Translations under genes and position numbers: made by a program | Notes under the pieces: model-generated | Told to the model about the DNA's origin: nothing | Database searches by the model: none | What the model saw: only the letters and a program-made list of their open reading frames with translations | Origin: an uncultured Draconibacterium sp. | Lineage (GTDB): Bacteria > Bacteroidota > Bacteroidia > Bacteroidales > Prolixibacteraceae | Assembly: GCF_963675585.1 (NCBI RefSeq) | Contig: NZ_OY776414.1 | Coordinates: 1,219,001-1,283,000, forward strand | Length of the DNA stretch: 64,000 nucleotides | Direction: 5' to 3' | Shown here: positions 19,381-28,324 of the stretch, piece after piece | Layout of the letters: every line of letters begins with the position of its first letter | How positions within the stretch are numbered: the first letter of the stretch is position 1

Positions 19381-20553
19381 CTAATGCTTGCCGGATTTTA
19401 TCCAGGGTAGTGCAACAATTAAAGCTGAAAGTAGATATATACTACCCGCCAGCATAAATGCTTTGTTTAAACTTACATTGTCAGTTATCCAACCTAAAAG
19501 CGGGCCTATTCCTGCAAATGCTATGCGAATAATGAAATTACGAACCGACAACATGGTTGCTCGCACATCGCTTTCGGTATATTGATTTATGTAGTTTTTA
19601 AAAATAGGTGTTGCAACTCCACGAACCAGATAAAACAGAAAAAGAGAAGCAAGTCCCCAGTATGAGATTTCTATTCCGGCCAGGAAGTAACCTGCCGACA
19701 ACAATAAAATTACCATTAAAATGGACCACTTTCGCCCCAAGAATTCTTCTACTTTATAGGCGAAAACAGATGAAACACCAACGGTTAAGTTCAGTGCTGT
19801 CCAGAAAATTCCAAAAAATTCAACAGGTAGTTCAATGGCTTTAAAAAAAGGCTGAACAAACCAGGCAAAAGTTAAGGTGGCGGTGCCTGTTACCGAAGAA
19901 AGTAAAATTGAAATGCGCAGATTTTGATTGGAAACAAAGGTATTCCGAATGTTATTAACCAGTTTTTTGATGGAATGAACGTGTTCGGTCGAATGTATTT
20001 TAGGTTCAATCATTGTAAGGGCAGCAGGAATAGCAATTGCCGCAACCGCAAATTGAAAGTAGAAAGGTGTTCGTAAACTTATAGCTGCCAAAAATCCACC
20101 CACAACGCCGGCAATAGCTTCTGCAAAGTTACCTACTGAAGTAATCCGTCCTTCTTCGCGAATGTATTTTTCGGTTTTATTATCTGCCTTTAAACTATCG
20201 AAAAGCATAGCCGAATCGGCTCCCGACACAAAAGAGTGACCTATACCCAATATGATTTCAGCAATAACAAAAGCCCAAAATCCATACGAAAAACTGTACA
20301 CTAAAAAGCCGGCACTTCCCAGTATACTCCCTAAAATCAAGGTTTTTTTGCGTCCCCAAACATCGGCCATCCAACCCGAAGGAATTTCCATAAAAACAAT
20401 GGCAATGGAATAAATAGCTTTTAATACAAATATTTCATGCATTCCCATGTTGTTACTTTGGTAAAAAAGCACAACAATTGGCATCACCATATTAAACCAT
20501 TTCGAAATTTTTACCAGATAAAGCCTGGGAATATTTTTACTGAAATTTGCCAT
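19381..20553 (-). CDS. Major facilitator superfamily transporter
   Basis: About 390 residues from ATG 20553 (MANFSKNIPRLYLVKISKWF). The ATG 24 nt upstream overlaps a TATTTTTG promoter box (minus strand, 20566-20573), so I prefer the internal one. Around 12 hydrophobic helices are visible. The MFS loop 2-3 motif is present as GWMADVWGRKKTLILGS (G-x3-D-x2-GRKK). Loop 8-9 is YKVEEFLGRKWSI. Substrate is not predictable; it resembles multi-drug or metabolite exporters of the 'MFS_1' type. Monocistronic. Confidence 0.9.
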   Translation of the reverse strand: MANFSKNIPRLYLVKISKWFNMVMPIVVLFYQSNNMGMHEIFVLKAIYSIAIVFMEIPSGWMADVWGRKKTLILGSILGSAGFLVYSFSYGFWAFVIAEIILGIGHSFVSGADSAMLFDSLKADNKTEKYIREEGRITSVGNFAEAIAGVVGGFLAAISLRTPFYFQFAVAAIAIPAALTMIEPKIHSTEHVHSIKKLVNNIRNTFVSNQNLRISILLSSVTGTATLTFAWFVQPFFKAIELPVEFFGIFWTALNLTVGVSSVFAYKVEEFLGRKWSILMVILLLSAGYFLAGIEISYWGLASLFLFYLVRGVATPIFKNYINQYTESDVRATMLSVRNFIIRIAFAGIGPLLGWITDNVSLNKAFMLAGSIYLLSALIVALPWIKSGKH

Positions 20554-20637
20554 AAATATTGGCAGCAAAAATAACATTTCGGAGCAACTTCTCTCCGTAA
20601 AACGATTTTGAAATATTAGTGACCGATTGTGTTTTAA

Positions 20638-20669
20638 TTTAAAAGCAGAATAATATATTTGCTTTTAAA
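20638..20669. promoter_or_regulatory. 10-bp palindrome over the asnA promoter
   Basis: Perfect arms TTTAAAAGCA (20638-20647) and TGCTTTTAAA (20660-20669) with a 12-nt spacer. The -7 box TATATTTG (20654-20661) sits in the spacer and touches the right arm, an arrangement typical of a repressor operator. The regulator is unknown. Confidence 0.5.
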
Positions 20670-20729
20670 TAGACAGCAGGTATTAATTCTACGGACTTCG
20701 AACTAACGTTTTCCGACAATTTACTAATT

Positions 20730-21764
20730 ATGAAACTATCAATTCCAAAAGATTATCAGTCGGTTTTAAACCTGGCTGAAACCGAACAGGCTATTAAACA
20801 AATCAAAGATTTTTTTCAACTTAATCTGGCTTCCGAGTTACGTTTAAGAAGGGTAACTGCACCACTTTTTGTAAAAAAAGGCACCGGTATTAACGATGAT
20901 TTGAATGGTATCGAACGTCCGGTTTCGTTTCCAATAAAAGATATAAATGAAGATGTTGCCGAGATTGTACAATCGCTGGCGAAATGGAAACGAATGGCGC
21001 TGGCCGAACTGGATATCAAACAAGGTTATGGTATATACACCGATATGAATGCCATTCGTCCGGATGAAGAACTTACAAACATTCATTCTCTTTATGTGGA
21101 TCAGTGGGACTGGGAGCGTGTGGTTTCAAAAGAACAACGTAATTTGGATTACCTGAAATACATTGTTAAAAAGATTTATTCAGCATTGGTACGAACCGAA
21201 TATCATATTTCGGAAGCTTATCCGGACCTGATTCCTGAACTGCCCGAAGAAATAACATTTATTCATTCCGAGGAGCTGGCGGCCAAATACCCTGATTTAA
21301 CTCCATTCGAACGCGAAACAAAAGAAGCAAAAAAACACGGAGCCATCTTTGTAATTGGAATTGGCGGAGAAATGCCAAATGGAGAGATCCATGACGGACG
21401 AGCTCCCGATTACGATGACTGGAGCACTCCAACCACGGGTGATTCTGCAGGTTTAAACGGCGATATAATTCTTTGGAACAATGTACTTAACCGTGCTTTT
21501 GAAATCTCATCAATGGGAATAAGAGTAGATAAAGATGCTTTGTTAAAACAACTTGAAATAAGAGGGGCCGAAGAACGCAAGGAACTGATGTGGCATCAGA
21601 TGCTTTTAAACGGTGAATTGCCACTTAGTATTGGCGGTGGAATAGGCCAGTCGCGTTTGTGTATGTATTTTTTACGAAAAGCACATATTGGCGAAATTCA
21701 GTCGAGTATTTGGCCCGATGAAATGAAAAAACAGTGCAAAAAAAATGGGATTAATCTCTTGTAG
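20730..21764 (+). CDS. asnA: Aspartate--ammonia ligase (asparagine synthetase A)
   Basis: Makes asparagine from aspartate, ammonia and ATP, with a class II aminoacyl-tRNA synthetase fold. 344 residues, usual length. Seen: MKLSIPKDYQSVLNLAETEQ (family start), LRLRRVTAPLFVKKGTGINDD, ERPVSFPI, IYTDMNAIRPDEE, HSLYVDQWDWERVV (the AsnA signature), EEITFIHSEELAAKYPDLTPFERE, WSTPTTGDSAGLNGDI and the ATP-site motif 3 LPLSIGGGIGQSRLCM. A palindrome overlaps the promoter. No partner genes; the next gene is tRNA-Arg. Confidence 0.97.
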   Translation: MKLSIPKDYQSVLNLAETEQAIKQIKDFFQLNLASELRLRRVTAPLFVKKGTGINDDLNGIERPVSFPIKDINEDVAEIVQSLAKWKRMALAELDIKQGYGIYTDMNAIRPDEELTNIHSLYVDQWDWERVVSKEQRNLDYLKYIVKKIYSALVRTEYHISEAYPDLIPELPEEITFIHSEELAAKYPDLTPFERETKEAKKHGAIFVIGIGGEMPNGEIHDGRAPDYDDWSTPTTGDSAGLNGDIILWNNVLNRAFEISSMGIRVDKDALLKQLEIRGAEERKELMWHQMLLNGELPLSIGGGIGQSRLCMYFLRKAHIGEIQSSIWPDEMKKQCKKNGINLL

Positions 21765-21818
21765 CCCATACAAATCGAAAGAAAGCACACGTTAAAACGT
21801 GAAAATATTATCGTGAAG

Positions 21819-21849
21819 TTTGTTTTTTGAGATTTGATTTATACTTTTG
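21819..21849 (+). promoter_or_regulatory. tRNA-Arg promoter
   Basis: TTTG (21819-21822), exactly 19 nt, TACTTTTG (21842-21849): a full match to the Bacteroidota -33/-7 promoter, 24 nt before the tRNA. Confidence 0.8.
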
Positions 21850-21872
21850 CACCGCAAATTTGCAACAAGGAT

Positions 21873-21949
21873 GCCTTGGTAGCTCAGTTGGATAGAGCAA
21901 CGCCCTTCTAAGGCGAAGGTCACAGGTTCGAATCCTGTCCAGGGTACCA
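21873..21949 (+). tRNA. tRNA-Arg (anticodon TCT)
   Basis: Acceptor GCCTTGG pairs with CCAGGGT (two G-T pairs), then discriminator A and encoded CCA. D-stem GCTC/GAGC, anticodon loop CTTCTAA with anticodon TCT, T-arm ACAGG-TTCGAAT-CCTGT. The anticodon stem ACGCC/GGCGA has an A-A mismatch at its outer pair (27-43). It reads AGA codons. Promoter and terminator both flank it. Confidence 0.95.
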
Positions 21950-21952
21950 ATT

Positions 21953-21984
21953 AAAGAGAGTTTGATTTTCAGACTCTCTTTTTT
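21953..21984 (+). terminator. Terminator of tRNA-Arg
   Basis: AAAGAGAGT / ACTCTCTTT with an 11-nt loop and T-run, 4 nt after the CCA end. Confidence 0.85.
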
Positions 21985-22061
21985 ATTTCTCACAATTCGA
22001 CGTATTACAATTACAAATTTTACATAAATTTCACATTTATCTAAAATCATTCCAGATAAGC

Positions 22062-22091
22062 TTGCGGTTTTAAAAAATCAATTTATATTTG
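22062..22091 (+). promoter_or_regulatory. Promoter of the methionine operon leader
   Basis: TTG (22062-22064), 19 nt, TATATTTG (22084-22091). Expected transcript start is near 22098, ~15 nt before the leader-peptide ATG. Confidence 0.7.
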
Positions 22092-22112
22092 TGGCATACA
22101 AAATCGACAACA

Positions 22113-22205
22113 ATGAAATTACAAACAAGAAATATTCTTTCTTCTGCAGCAGTAAACAACTGTTGTGGTTTTTTCATGTCGTCTATGTCTATGTTTATGC
22201 GCTAG
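22113..22205 (+). CDS. Cys/Met-rich leader peptide of the methionine operon
   Basis: A 30-codon open frame beginning MKLQTRNILS and ending in GFFMSSMSMFMR then TAG. It carries a Cys-Cys pair (codons 17-18) and four Met codons within eight codons (22, 25, 27, 29). It lies 15 nt after the predicted transcript start and 87 nt before an aspartate kinase-metY-metA operon. This is the design of a ribosome-stalling leader peptide: scarcity of charged tRNA-Met (or tRNA-Cys) would stall the ribosome at the 3' end. The following hairpin starts in the stop codon. Translation and function are inferred. Confidence 0.7.
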   Translation: MKLQTRNILSSAAVNNCCGFFMSSMSMFMR

Positions 22206-22238
22206 CCTTCTTGCGGTGGTCAACCATTGTTTGAAGGC
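22205..22238 (+). promoter_or_regulatory. Leader hairpin (candidate attenuator)
   Basis: GCCTTC (22205-22210) pairs with GAAGGC (22233-22238), with an inner GGTGGT / ACCATT stem using G-T pairs. The outer arm starts with the last base of the leader stop codon, so a terminating or stalled ribosome would affect folding. It is followed by ATTCTTAATA rather than a strong T-run, so simple intrinsic termination is not proven. The rest of the leader to 22291 is AT-rich with a T6 stretch near 22272. Confidence 0.5.
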
Positions 22239-22291
22239 ATTCTTAATACAAGCGTTACAAATCAAAATCAAATTTTTTAAGATTAATTTTT

Positions 22292-23611
22292 ATGTCGGAT
22301 ACGGTTATTCGATTGGGTGGAAGTCATATTGGCAATGCCCTTTCAATACATAATTTAGAAGAATATTTAGGGCGGAAAAACGGACGAAAATTTGTTGTAG
22401 TTTCTGCTATTCCTGAGTTGTCGAAGTTAATTCACAAAAGTATTTCAAGCGTGTTTCAATACGATTTGAACGAAAGCGAATTACGAAATGAAATCACTTC
22501 ATTTTTTACCGGAAGTACTAAAATTAAAGTAACAAATGAATTTGCAGAACTGGTTGAGCAATTGATTAGTTTGTTAAAAGGTATCGGGTTAATAGGGGAT
22601 TATTCAAGGGCTTTAAAAGACCAGGTACTTTGTTTTTCAGAAAAACTTTCGGTTGAAATATTAAAGGCTCAATGGCCATTGGGAACTCTTTTGCAGGTGC
22701 AGGATATTGAATTGGCTGTAAGTTCCGATTTTGGGACAGCAACATTTTTATCAGTAAACCTTGATAAATTGCAAACTTTACCCGATGGTGTTTATTTTAT
22801 TCCCGGTAGTTTTGGGGTTACTGAAAACGGCAAGCTGGCCCGAACCGGTAAAACTTCGGCAGATTATACAGCTGCATTTTTAACAAAAGAACTCGGAGCC
22901 GGCAAATTAGAGCTTTGGGATTTAGATCGTGATTTTCAGCGTGCCGATCCGGCAATTATTGGTAATCTTCAAAAAATTAAACGCTTAACTTATTCAGAAG
23001 CCAGTGAGTTGGCTTATTTCGAACATTATTCTTTTCACCCGCGTACAGTTGAACCACTGGAACACGAACACATTCCGATTGAGGTGATTAGTTCCGATTC
23101 GGCGGATGGTGTTGTGGATACCATTATAAATACCGAAACTTTTATCGAAGATCAGATTGTAAAAAGTGTGGCTTGCACCGATGATATTTCTTTGCTTAAA
23201 CTGGATGGGCCGGGAGTTGGTTTGAAACCGGGTATTCTGGCAAAAGTTACCACAGCATTGAACGATTCCGGTATCAACATTAAATCGGTTATTACGTCGC
23301 AAACATCCATAAATTTTATTCTTAGCGAAGAAAATGGGATCAAAGCTCTGAGTCTGATCAAAAAATTAGGCTTTTCATCGGTTACAGAAATTTCTCTTGT
23401 TGATGATATTTCGTTGATCGGAGTGGTCGGGCACGGAATGCAGCATGCTTTTGGCGTGTCGGCAAAAATTTTTACTGCAGTAGCCAACAATAACATCAAT
23501 GTGGTGTTAAGTGGTTCAGGAGCTTCCGATTTAGTAAGTTATCTGGTGGTGCTAAAATCTGACAAAGAAAAAAGTGTACGTGAAATTTATAAGGCGTTTT
23601 TTAACAAATAG
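22292..23611 (+). CDS. Aspartate kinase (divergent, methionine-operon type)
   Basis: 439 residues, first step of the aspartate pathway to homoserine/methionine. The amino-acid kinase domain is recognisable but diverged: RLGGSHIGN replaces the usual KFGGTSVG (Lys to Arg), ARTGKTSADYTAAFLTKELGA corresponds to GRGGSDYSAAL, and ELWDLDRDFQRADPAII to the TDVDGVxTADPRIV block. Two ACT domains follow (residues ~300-440: LKLDGPGVGLKPGILAKVTTAL and ISLIGVVGHGMQHAFGVSAKIF), expected to bind regulatory amino acids. Context with metY and metA says it feeds methionine synthesis. Start ATG follows the leader by 87 nt. Confidence 0.88.
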   Translation: MSDTVIRLGGSHIGNALSIHNLEEYLGRKNGRKFVVVSAIPELSKLIHKSISSVFQYDLNESELRNEITSFFTGSTKIKVTNEFAELVEQLISLLKGIGLIGDYSRALKDQVLCFSEKLSVEILKAQWPLGTLLQVQDIELAVSSDFGTATFLSVNLDKLQTLPDGVYFIPGSFGVTENGKLARTGKTSADYTAAFLTKELGAGKLELWDLDRDFQRADPAIIGNLQKIKRLTYSEASELAYFEHYSFHPRTVEPLEHEHIPIEVISSDSADGVVDTIINTETFIEDQIVKSVACTDDISLLKLDGPGVGLKPGILAKVTTALNDSGINIKSVITSQTSINFILSEENGIKALSLIKKLGFSSVTEISLVDDISLIGVVGHGMQHAFGVSAKIFTAVANNNINVVLSGSGASDLVSYLVVLKSDKEKSVREIYKAFFNK

Positions 23612-23711
23612 AATAATGAATTTAGACTTTATCTAAATTTTATTGCGCAAGCAAACCGCCTCAATGTAATTTATAAAACTGACAGCGAGGTAATTAATAT
23701 GTTTTTTATAA

Positions 23712-25031
<1,320 letters not shown>

Positions 25032-25056
25032 TTTTGCAAACGAACAATGTATATAG

Positions 25057-25093
25057 TGGCGGGTTGTGAAGTATTCCTCTTCATTACCCGCCA
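25057..25093 (+). repeat. Hairpin between metY and metA
   Basis: Arms TGGCGGGT and ACCCGCCA with an inner TGAAG/CTTCA extension. No T-run follows, so it may limit or protect mRNA rather than terminate it. Confidence 0.6.
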
Positions 25094-25119
25094 TTCAAAA
25101 TTTATAAATCGAAACAGAT

Positions 25120-26037
25120 ATGCCTTTAAATATCCCGGATAAATTACCGGCAATAAAAATTCTTCGCGAGGAAAACATCTTTGTAATGAATCAATCGCGT
25201 GCAGCTCATCAGGATATTCGTCCCTTGAAAATTATTATTCTGAATTTGATGCCGCTAAAAATATCTACTGAAACTGATTTGTTGCGATTGCTGTCAAATT
25301 CGCCACTTCAAATTGAAATTGATTTTTTGAAGATTAAAGGGCATACTCCTAAAAATACGCCATCCGATCATATGGAGGCTTTTTACCGAACTTTTGATGA
25401 GTTGAGAAACAGGAAGTACGACGGAATGATTATTACCGGTGCACCGGTGGAACAACTGGATTTTGAGGAAGTAACTTACTGGGATGAAATGAAACAAATA
25501 CTTGACTGGGCTGAGCATCATGTTACTTCGTCGCTTTTTATTTGCTGGGCTGCACAAGCCGGATTGTATCATTATTACGGCGTACCAAAGTATCCGTTGG
25601 ATAAAAAAATGTTTGGTGTTTTCGAGCACAAGCTTTCAAATCCGAAACTTCCTATTTTCAGAGGATTCGACGACTTATTTTACGTACCACATTCGCGACA
25701 TACCGAAATAAGAAAAGAAGACGTGGACAAAATAAAAGGACTGAAAGTTATTTCCTGTTCTGATAAATCAGGAGTTACTCTTGTTAAAGCGAAAAATGGA
25801 AGACAGCTTTTTATCACAGGCCATGCCGAGTACTCCCGCCACACATTGGATGGTGAATACAAACGAGATGCAGCCAAAAATTTGCCCATTGATATTCCAA
25901 TCAATTATTATCCCGATAATAATCCCGGTAAAAAACCGGTTATGCGATGGAAATCAACAGCGAATTTATTATTCTCCAATTGGCTGAATTACTATGTATA
26001 TCAGGAGACACCATATAATCTGGAAGAAATCCGCTAA
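25120..26037 (+). CDS. metA: Homoserine O-acetyltransferase (MetA family)
   Basis: 305 residues, class I glutamine-amidotransferase-like acyltransferase. Nucleophile Cys 142 in FICWAAQAGLYHYYG, and PHSRHTEI, FITGHAEYSRHTLDGEY, FSNWLNYYVYQ are family hallmarks. Residue 111 is Glu (ITGAPVEQLDFEEV), where Escherichia coli succinyl-CoA-type MetA has Gly; Glu at this position is known to favour acetyl-CoA. This fits the neighbouring O-acetylhomoserine sulfhydrylase. Activates homoserine for methionine synthesis; last gene of the likely operon. Confidence 0.96.
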   Translation: MPLNIPDKLPAIKILREENIFVMNQSRAAHQDIRPLKIIILNLMPLKISTETDLLRLLSNSPLQIEIDFLKIKGHTPKNTPSDHMEAFYRTFDELRNRKYDGMIITGAPVEQLDFEEVTYWDEMKQILDWAEHHVTSSLFICWAAQAGLYHYYGVPKYPLDKKMFGVFEHKLSNPKLPIFRGFDDLFYVPHSRHTEIRKEDVDKIKGLKVISCSDKSGVTLVKAKNGRQLFITGHAEYSRHTLDGEYKRDAAKNLPIDIPINYYPDNNPGKKPVMRWKSTANLLFSNWLNYYVYQETPYNLEEIR

Positions 26038-26097
26038 ACATTTGTTTGTTCCGAATAGTTGAAGTTTTCTTCATTTCCAATTTTGACTTTTAAACCG

Positions 26098-26105
26098 TAA
26101 TTTTG
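26098..26105 (+). promoter_or_regulatory. elbB -7 promoter box
   Basis: TAATTTTG, 28 nt before the elbB ATG; the -33 side is weak (ATTTCC about 19 nt upstream). Confidence 0.45.
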
Positions 26106-26133
26106 AAGTTAAAATTCAAAAGGAAAAGAAATC

Positions 26134-26781
26134 ATGAAAAAGATAGCGGTTGTATTAGCAGGAAATGGGGTTTATGACGGAGCCGAAATTCACGAAGCTA
26201 CATTAACATTATTAGCAATTGCACAGCAGGGAGCCGAATACCAATGTTTTGCTCCCGACATCAATCAGGCACATGTAGTTAACCATATTACCGGCGAAGA
26301 AATGCCCGAAACCAGAAATGTTTTGGTGGAATCGGCTCGAATTGCCCGTGGAAATATAAAGGCACTTTCGGAATACAAAGCGTCTGATTTTGATGCCATT
26401 GTTTTTCCGGGCGGATTTGGTGTAGCAAAAAACCTGTGTACTTTTGCCTTTGATGGCCCCGATTGTACTGTAAATTCTGACGTTGAAAAGGCGATAAGAG
26501 AAACCGTTGTTGAAGAAAAACCTGTGGGAGCATTGTGTATCTCACCGGCATTAATTGCTAAAGTACTGGGCGATGTAAAACTTACAATTGGGCAAGATCA
26601 GGGAACTGCCGATGCCATTGAAACGCTTGGTGCAACCCATATAAAAACCACTCATGGTGAAATTGTGGTCGACGAAAAATACAAGCTGATCACCACTCCG
26701 TGTTACATGCTCGATGCAACTATTTCTCAAATTGCCGTTGGTGCTAATAATGTAATTGCCAAAATTATTGAATTAGCATAA
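26134..26781 (+). CDS. elbB: Isoprenoid biosynthesis glyoxalase ElbB (DJ-1/PfpI family)
   Basis: 215 residues. DJ-1/PfpI fold with the ElbB pattern: KKIAVVLAGNGVYDGAEIHEA, FAPDINQAHVVNHITGEEM, ESARIARGNIKAL, FDAIVFPGGFGVAKNLCTFAFDG, and the nucleophile elbow GALCISPALIAKV (Cys). ElbB proteins are reported to have weak glyoxalase activity and were linked to isoprenoid overproduction screens; the physiological role is not settled. It may be co-transcribed with the TatD-type gene 34 nt downstream. Confidence 0.93.
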   Translation: MKKIAVVLAGNGVYDGAEIHEATLTLLAIAQQGAEYQCFAPDINQAHVVNHITGEEMPETRNVLVESARIARGNIKALSEYKASDFDAIVFPGGFGVAKNLCTFAFDGPDCTVNSDVEKAIRETVVEEKPVGALCISPALIAKVLGDVKLTIGQDQGTADAIETLGATHIKTTHGEIVVDEKYKLITTPCYMLDATISQIAVGANNVIAKIIELA

Positions 26782-26814
26782 AAGGCAAATAATAACCCAT
26801 CAATCTTACCAGCC

Positions 26815-27501
26815 ATGAATCTAATTCCATATATCGATATACATACACATTCCAGTCGGGCGGAAACGGATAGTATAACTGTTCAAAACATTTATCCGGG
26901 AGAGGGATTTGCTGCATTTTCGGGTCGTAACTTTTATTCAGTTGGATTACATCCCTGGCACATTTCAACACCGAAAGAAAATAATGATGCCTTACAAATG
27001 GTTGAGGATGCCCTGGAACTGGATCATACGATTTTTGTTGGTGAAGCCGGATTGGATAAACTATCGGATAATGATTTTAAAGAACAAATGCGTGTTTTTG
27101 AAGCACAAGCTTATATGGCCGAAGAATACAATTATCCATTAATAATTCATTGTGTAAAAGCGTATAACGAGATAATGGAGGTCAATAAAAGAATGAATCC
27201 GGCCATGCCCTGGATTTTTCATGGATACAACGGAAGTACTGAATTAACCAAACAACTGGCAAAAAAGAACGTATTATTTTCCTTTGGAATAAATCTGTTC
27301 AACAATAACTCAAAAGCCATTCATTCAATTCGCCACCTGCCATTTGAAAAAATTCTTTTTGAAACCGATGAATTTGATGGGGGAGTGGATCAAATTTACC
27401 AGCAAGCCGCAATTTTAAAAGCAACTTCTGTTGAATTCCTAAAAAAAGAAGTTTGGGATACCTTCAGCCGAATAGAAAAATCAGCCTTAAGTCGTTTCTA
27501 A
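26815..27501 (+). CDS. TatD-family metal-dependent hydrolase
   Basis: 228 residues, shorter than classical TatD (~260). Metal ligands appear in order: YIDIHTHS (HxH), VGEAGLDKL (Glu), LIIHCVKAYNEIM (His), WIFHGYNGS (His) and LFETDEFDGG (Asp). The family contains 3'-5' DNA/RNA exonucleases and D-tyrosyl-type deacylases; the Bacteroidota short form has no assigned substrate. It lies between elbB and tcdA on the same strand. Confidence 0.9.
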   Translation: MNLIPYIDIHTHSSRAETDSITVQNIYPGEGFAAFSGRNFYSVGLHPWHISTPKENNDALQMVEDALELDHTIFVGEAGLDKLSDNDFKEQMRVFEAQAYMAEEYNYPLIIHCVKAYNEIMEVNKRMNPAMPWIFHGYNGSTELTKQLAKKNVLFSFGINLFNNNSKAIHSIRHLPFEKILFETDEFDGGVDQIYQQAAILKATSVEFLKKEVWDTFSRIEKSALSRF

Positions 27502-27505
27502 TTGT

Positions 27506-27513
27506 TATTTTTG
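27506..27513 (+). promoter_or_regulatory. tcdA -7 promoter box
   Basis: TATTTTTG just after the TatD-type gene stop and 28 nt before the tcdA ATG; the -33 element is weak. Confidence 0.45.
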
Positions 27514-27540
27514 ACGCCAAATTTTGAGAAAATTAGATAA

Positions 27541-28257
27541 ATGAATTGGTTAGATCGCACAGAGTTGCTGCTTGGTGCAGAAAAATTAGAGCGCTTAAAA
27601 TCGGCAAAGGTTTTGGTCGTTGGATTAGGAGGAGTAGGGGCATACGCCGCAGAACAGCTTTGCAGAGCAGGTATTGGAAACATGACAATAGTTGATGGTG
27701 ATGTTGTGGAAGAAACAAACCGAAACAGACAAATGCCTGCCCTGATTAGTACCACCGGAAAATCAAAAGCAGAAATCCTGGCCGAACGGTTTAAAGATAT
27801 AAATCCTGAAATTGAGCTGACTGCAATTAACGACTACATACGTGATGAGAAAACGGTTAATTTACTCAAAAGTAAACCTTTTGACTACGTAGTAGATGCA
27901 ATTGATACCTTATCTCCAAAAGTATTTTTAATACATCATGCTGTTGATTTAGGGCTTCCAATTATTAGTTCGATGGGGGCTGGAGGCAAAATGGATCCTT
28001 CAAAAATTACGATTGCCGATATTTCGAAATCGTACAATTGCAAATTGGCAAAAATGCTCCGCAAACGATTGTCCCGGCTGGGAATTAAAAAAGGTGTTAA
28101 AGTGGTATTTTCTGCTGAATTAATTAACGAGAATGCTGTTCGGCTTGAGGAAGCACAAAACAAAAAATCGACAGTTGGAACAATTTCATATATGCCACCG
28201 GCTTTTGGTTGTTTTCTGGCCAGCCAGGTTATTTCTGATTTGATAAACGAGAAATGA
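27541..28257 (+). CDS. tcdA: tRNA threonylcarbamoyladenosine dehydratase
   Basis: E1/ThiF-family ATP-dependent enzyme that cyclises t6A37 of tRNAs to ct6A. 238 residues. Nucleotide site VLVVGLGGVGAYAAEQLCRAGIG in two adjoining blocks (key piece GLGGVGAY), VDGDVVEETNRNRQMPAL (Arg/Asn adenylation residues), YVVDAIDTLSPKV and ISSMGAGGKMDPSKI (family-specific). The usual C-terminal tail is present (TISYMPPAFGCFLASQV). Convergent with clpC across a perfect terminator. Confidence 0.93.
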   Translation: MNWLDRTELLLGAEKLERLKSAKVLVVGLGGVGAYAAEQLCRAGIGNMTIVDGDVVEETNRNRQMPALISTTGKSKAEILAERFKDINPEIELTAINDYIRDEKTVNLLKSKPFDYVVDAIDTLSPKVFLIHHAVDLGLPIISSMGAGGKMDPSKITIADISKSYNCKLAKMLRKRLSRLGIKKGVKVVFSAELINENAVRLEEAQNKKSTVGTISYMPPAFGCFLASQVISDLINEK

Positions 28258-28272
28258 TAATAAAAATAGAGC

Positions 28273-28316
28273 GCAAAACAGAAAAGGAGGTTATTTAACC
28301 TCCTTTTCTGTTTTGC
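28273..28316. terminator. Perfect 20-bp bidirectional terminator
   Basis: GCAAAACAGAAAAGGAGGTT and its exact complement flank a 4-nt ATTT loop, with T-rich arms on both strands, between converging tcdA and clpC. Confidence 0.95.
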
Positions 28317-28324
28317 ATTTATAA

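Noticed and set aside
21808-22050. 80-codon minus-strand frame with RIRTCDLRLRRALLYPTELP
   Set aside because: This is the well-known false translation of the antisense strand of a tRNA; the real feature is tRNA-Arg.
22205-22238. Leader hairpin as a classical SAM riboswitch
   Set aside because: No SAM-I/SAM-II core pattern was recognised, the leader is too short for SAM-I, and a Met-rich open frame explains the layout better.
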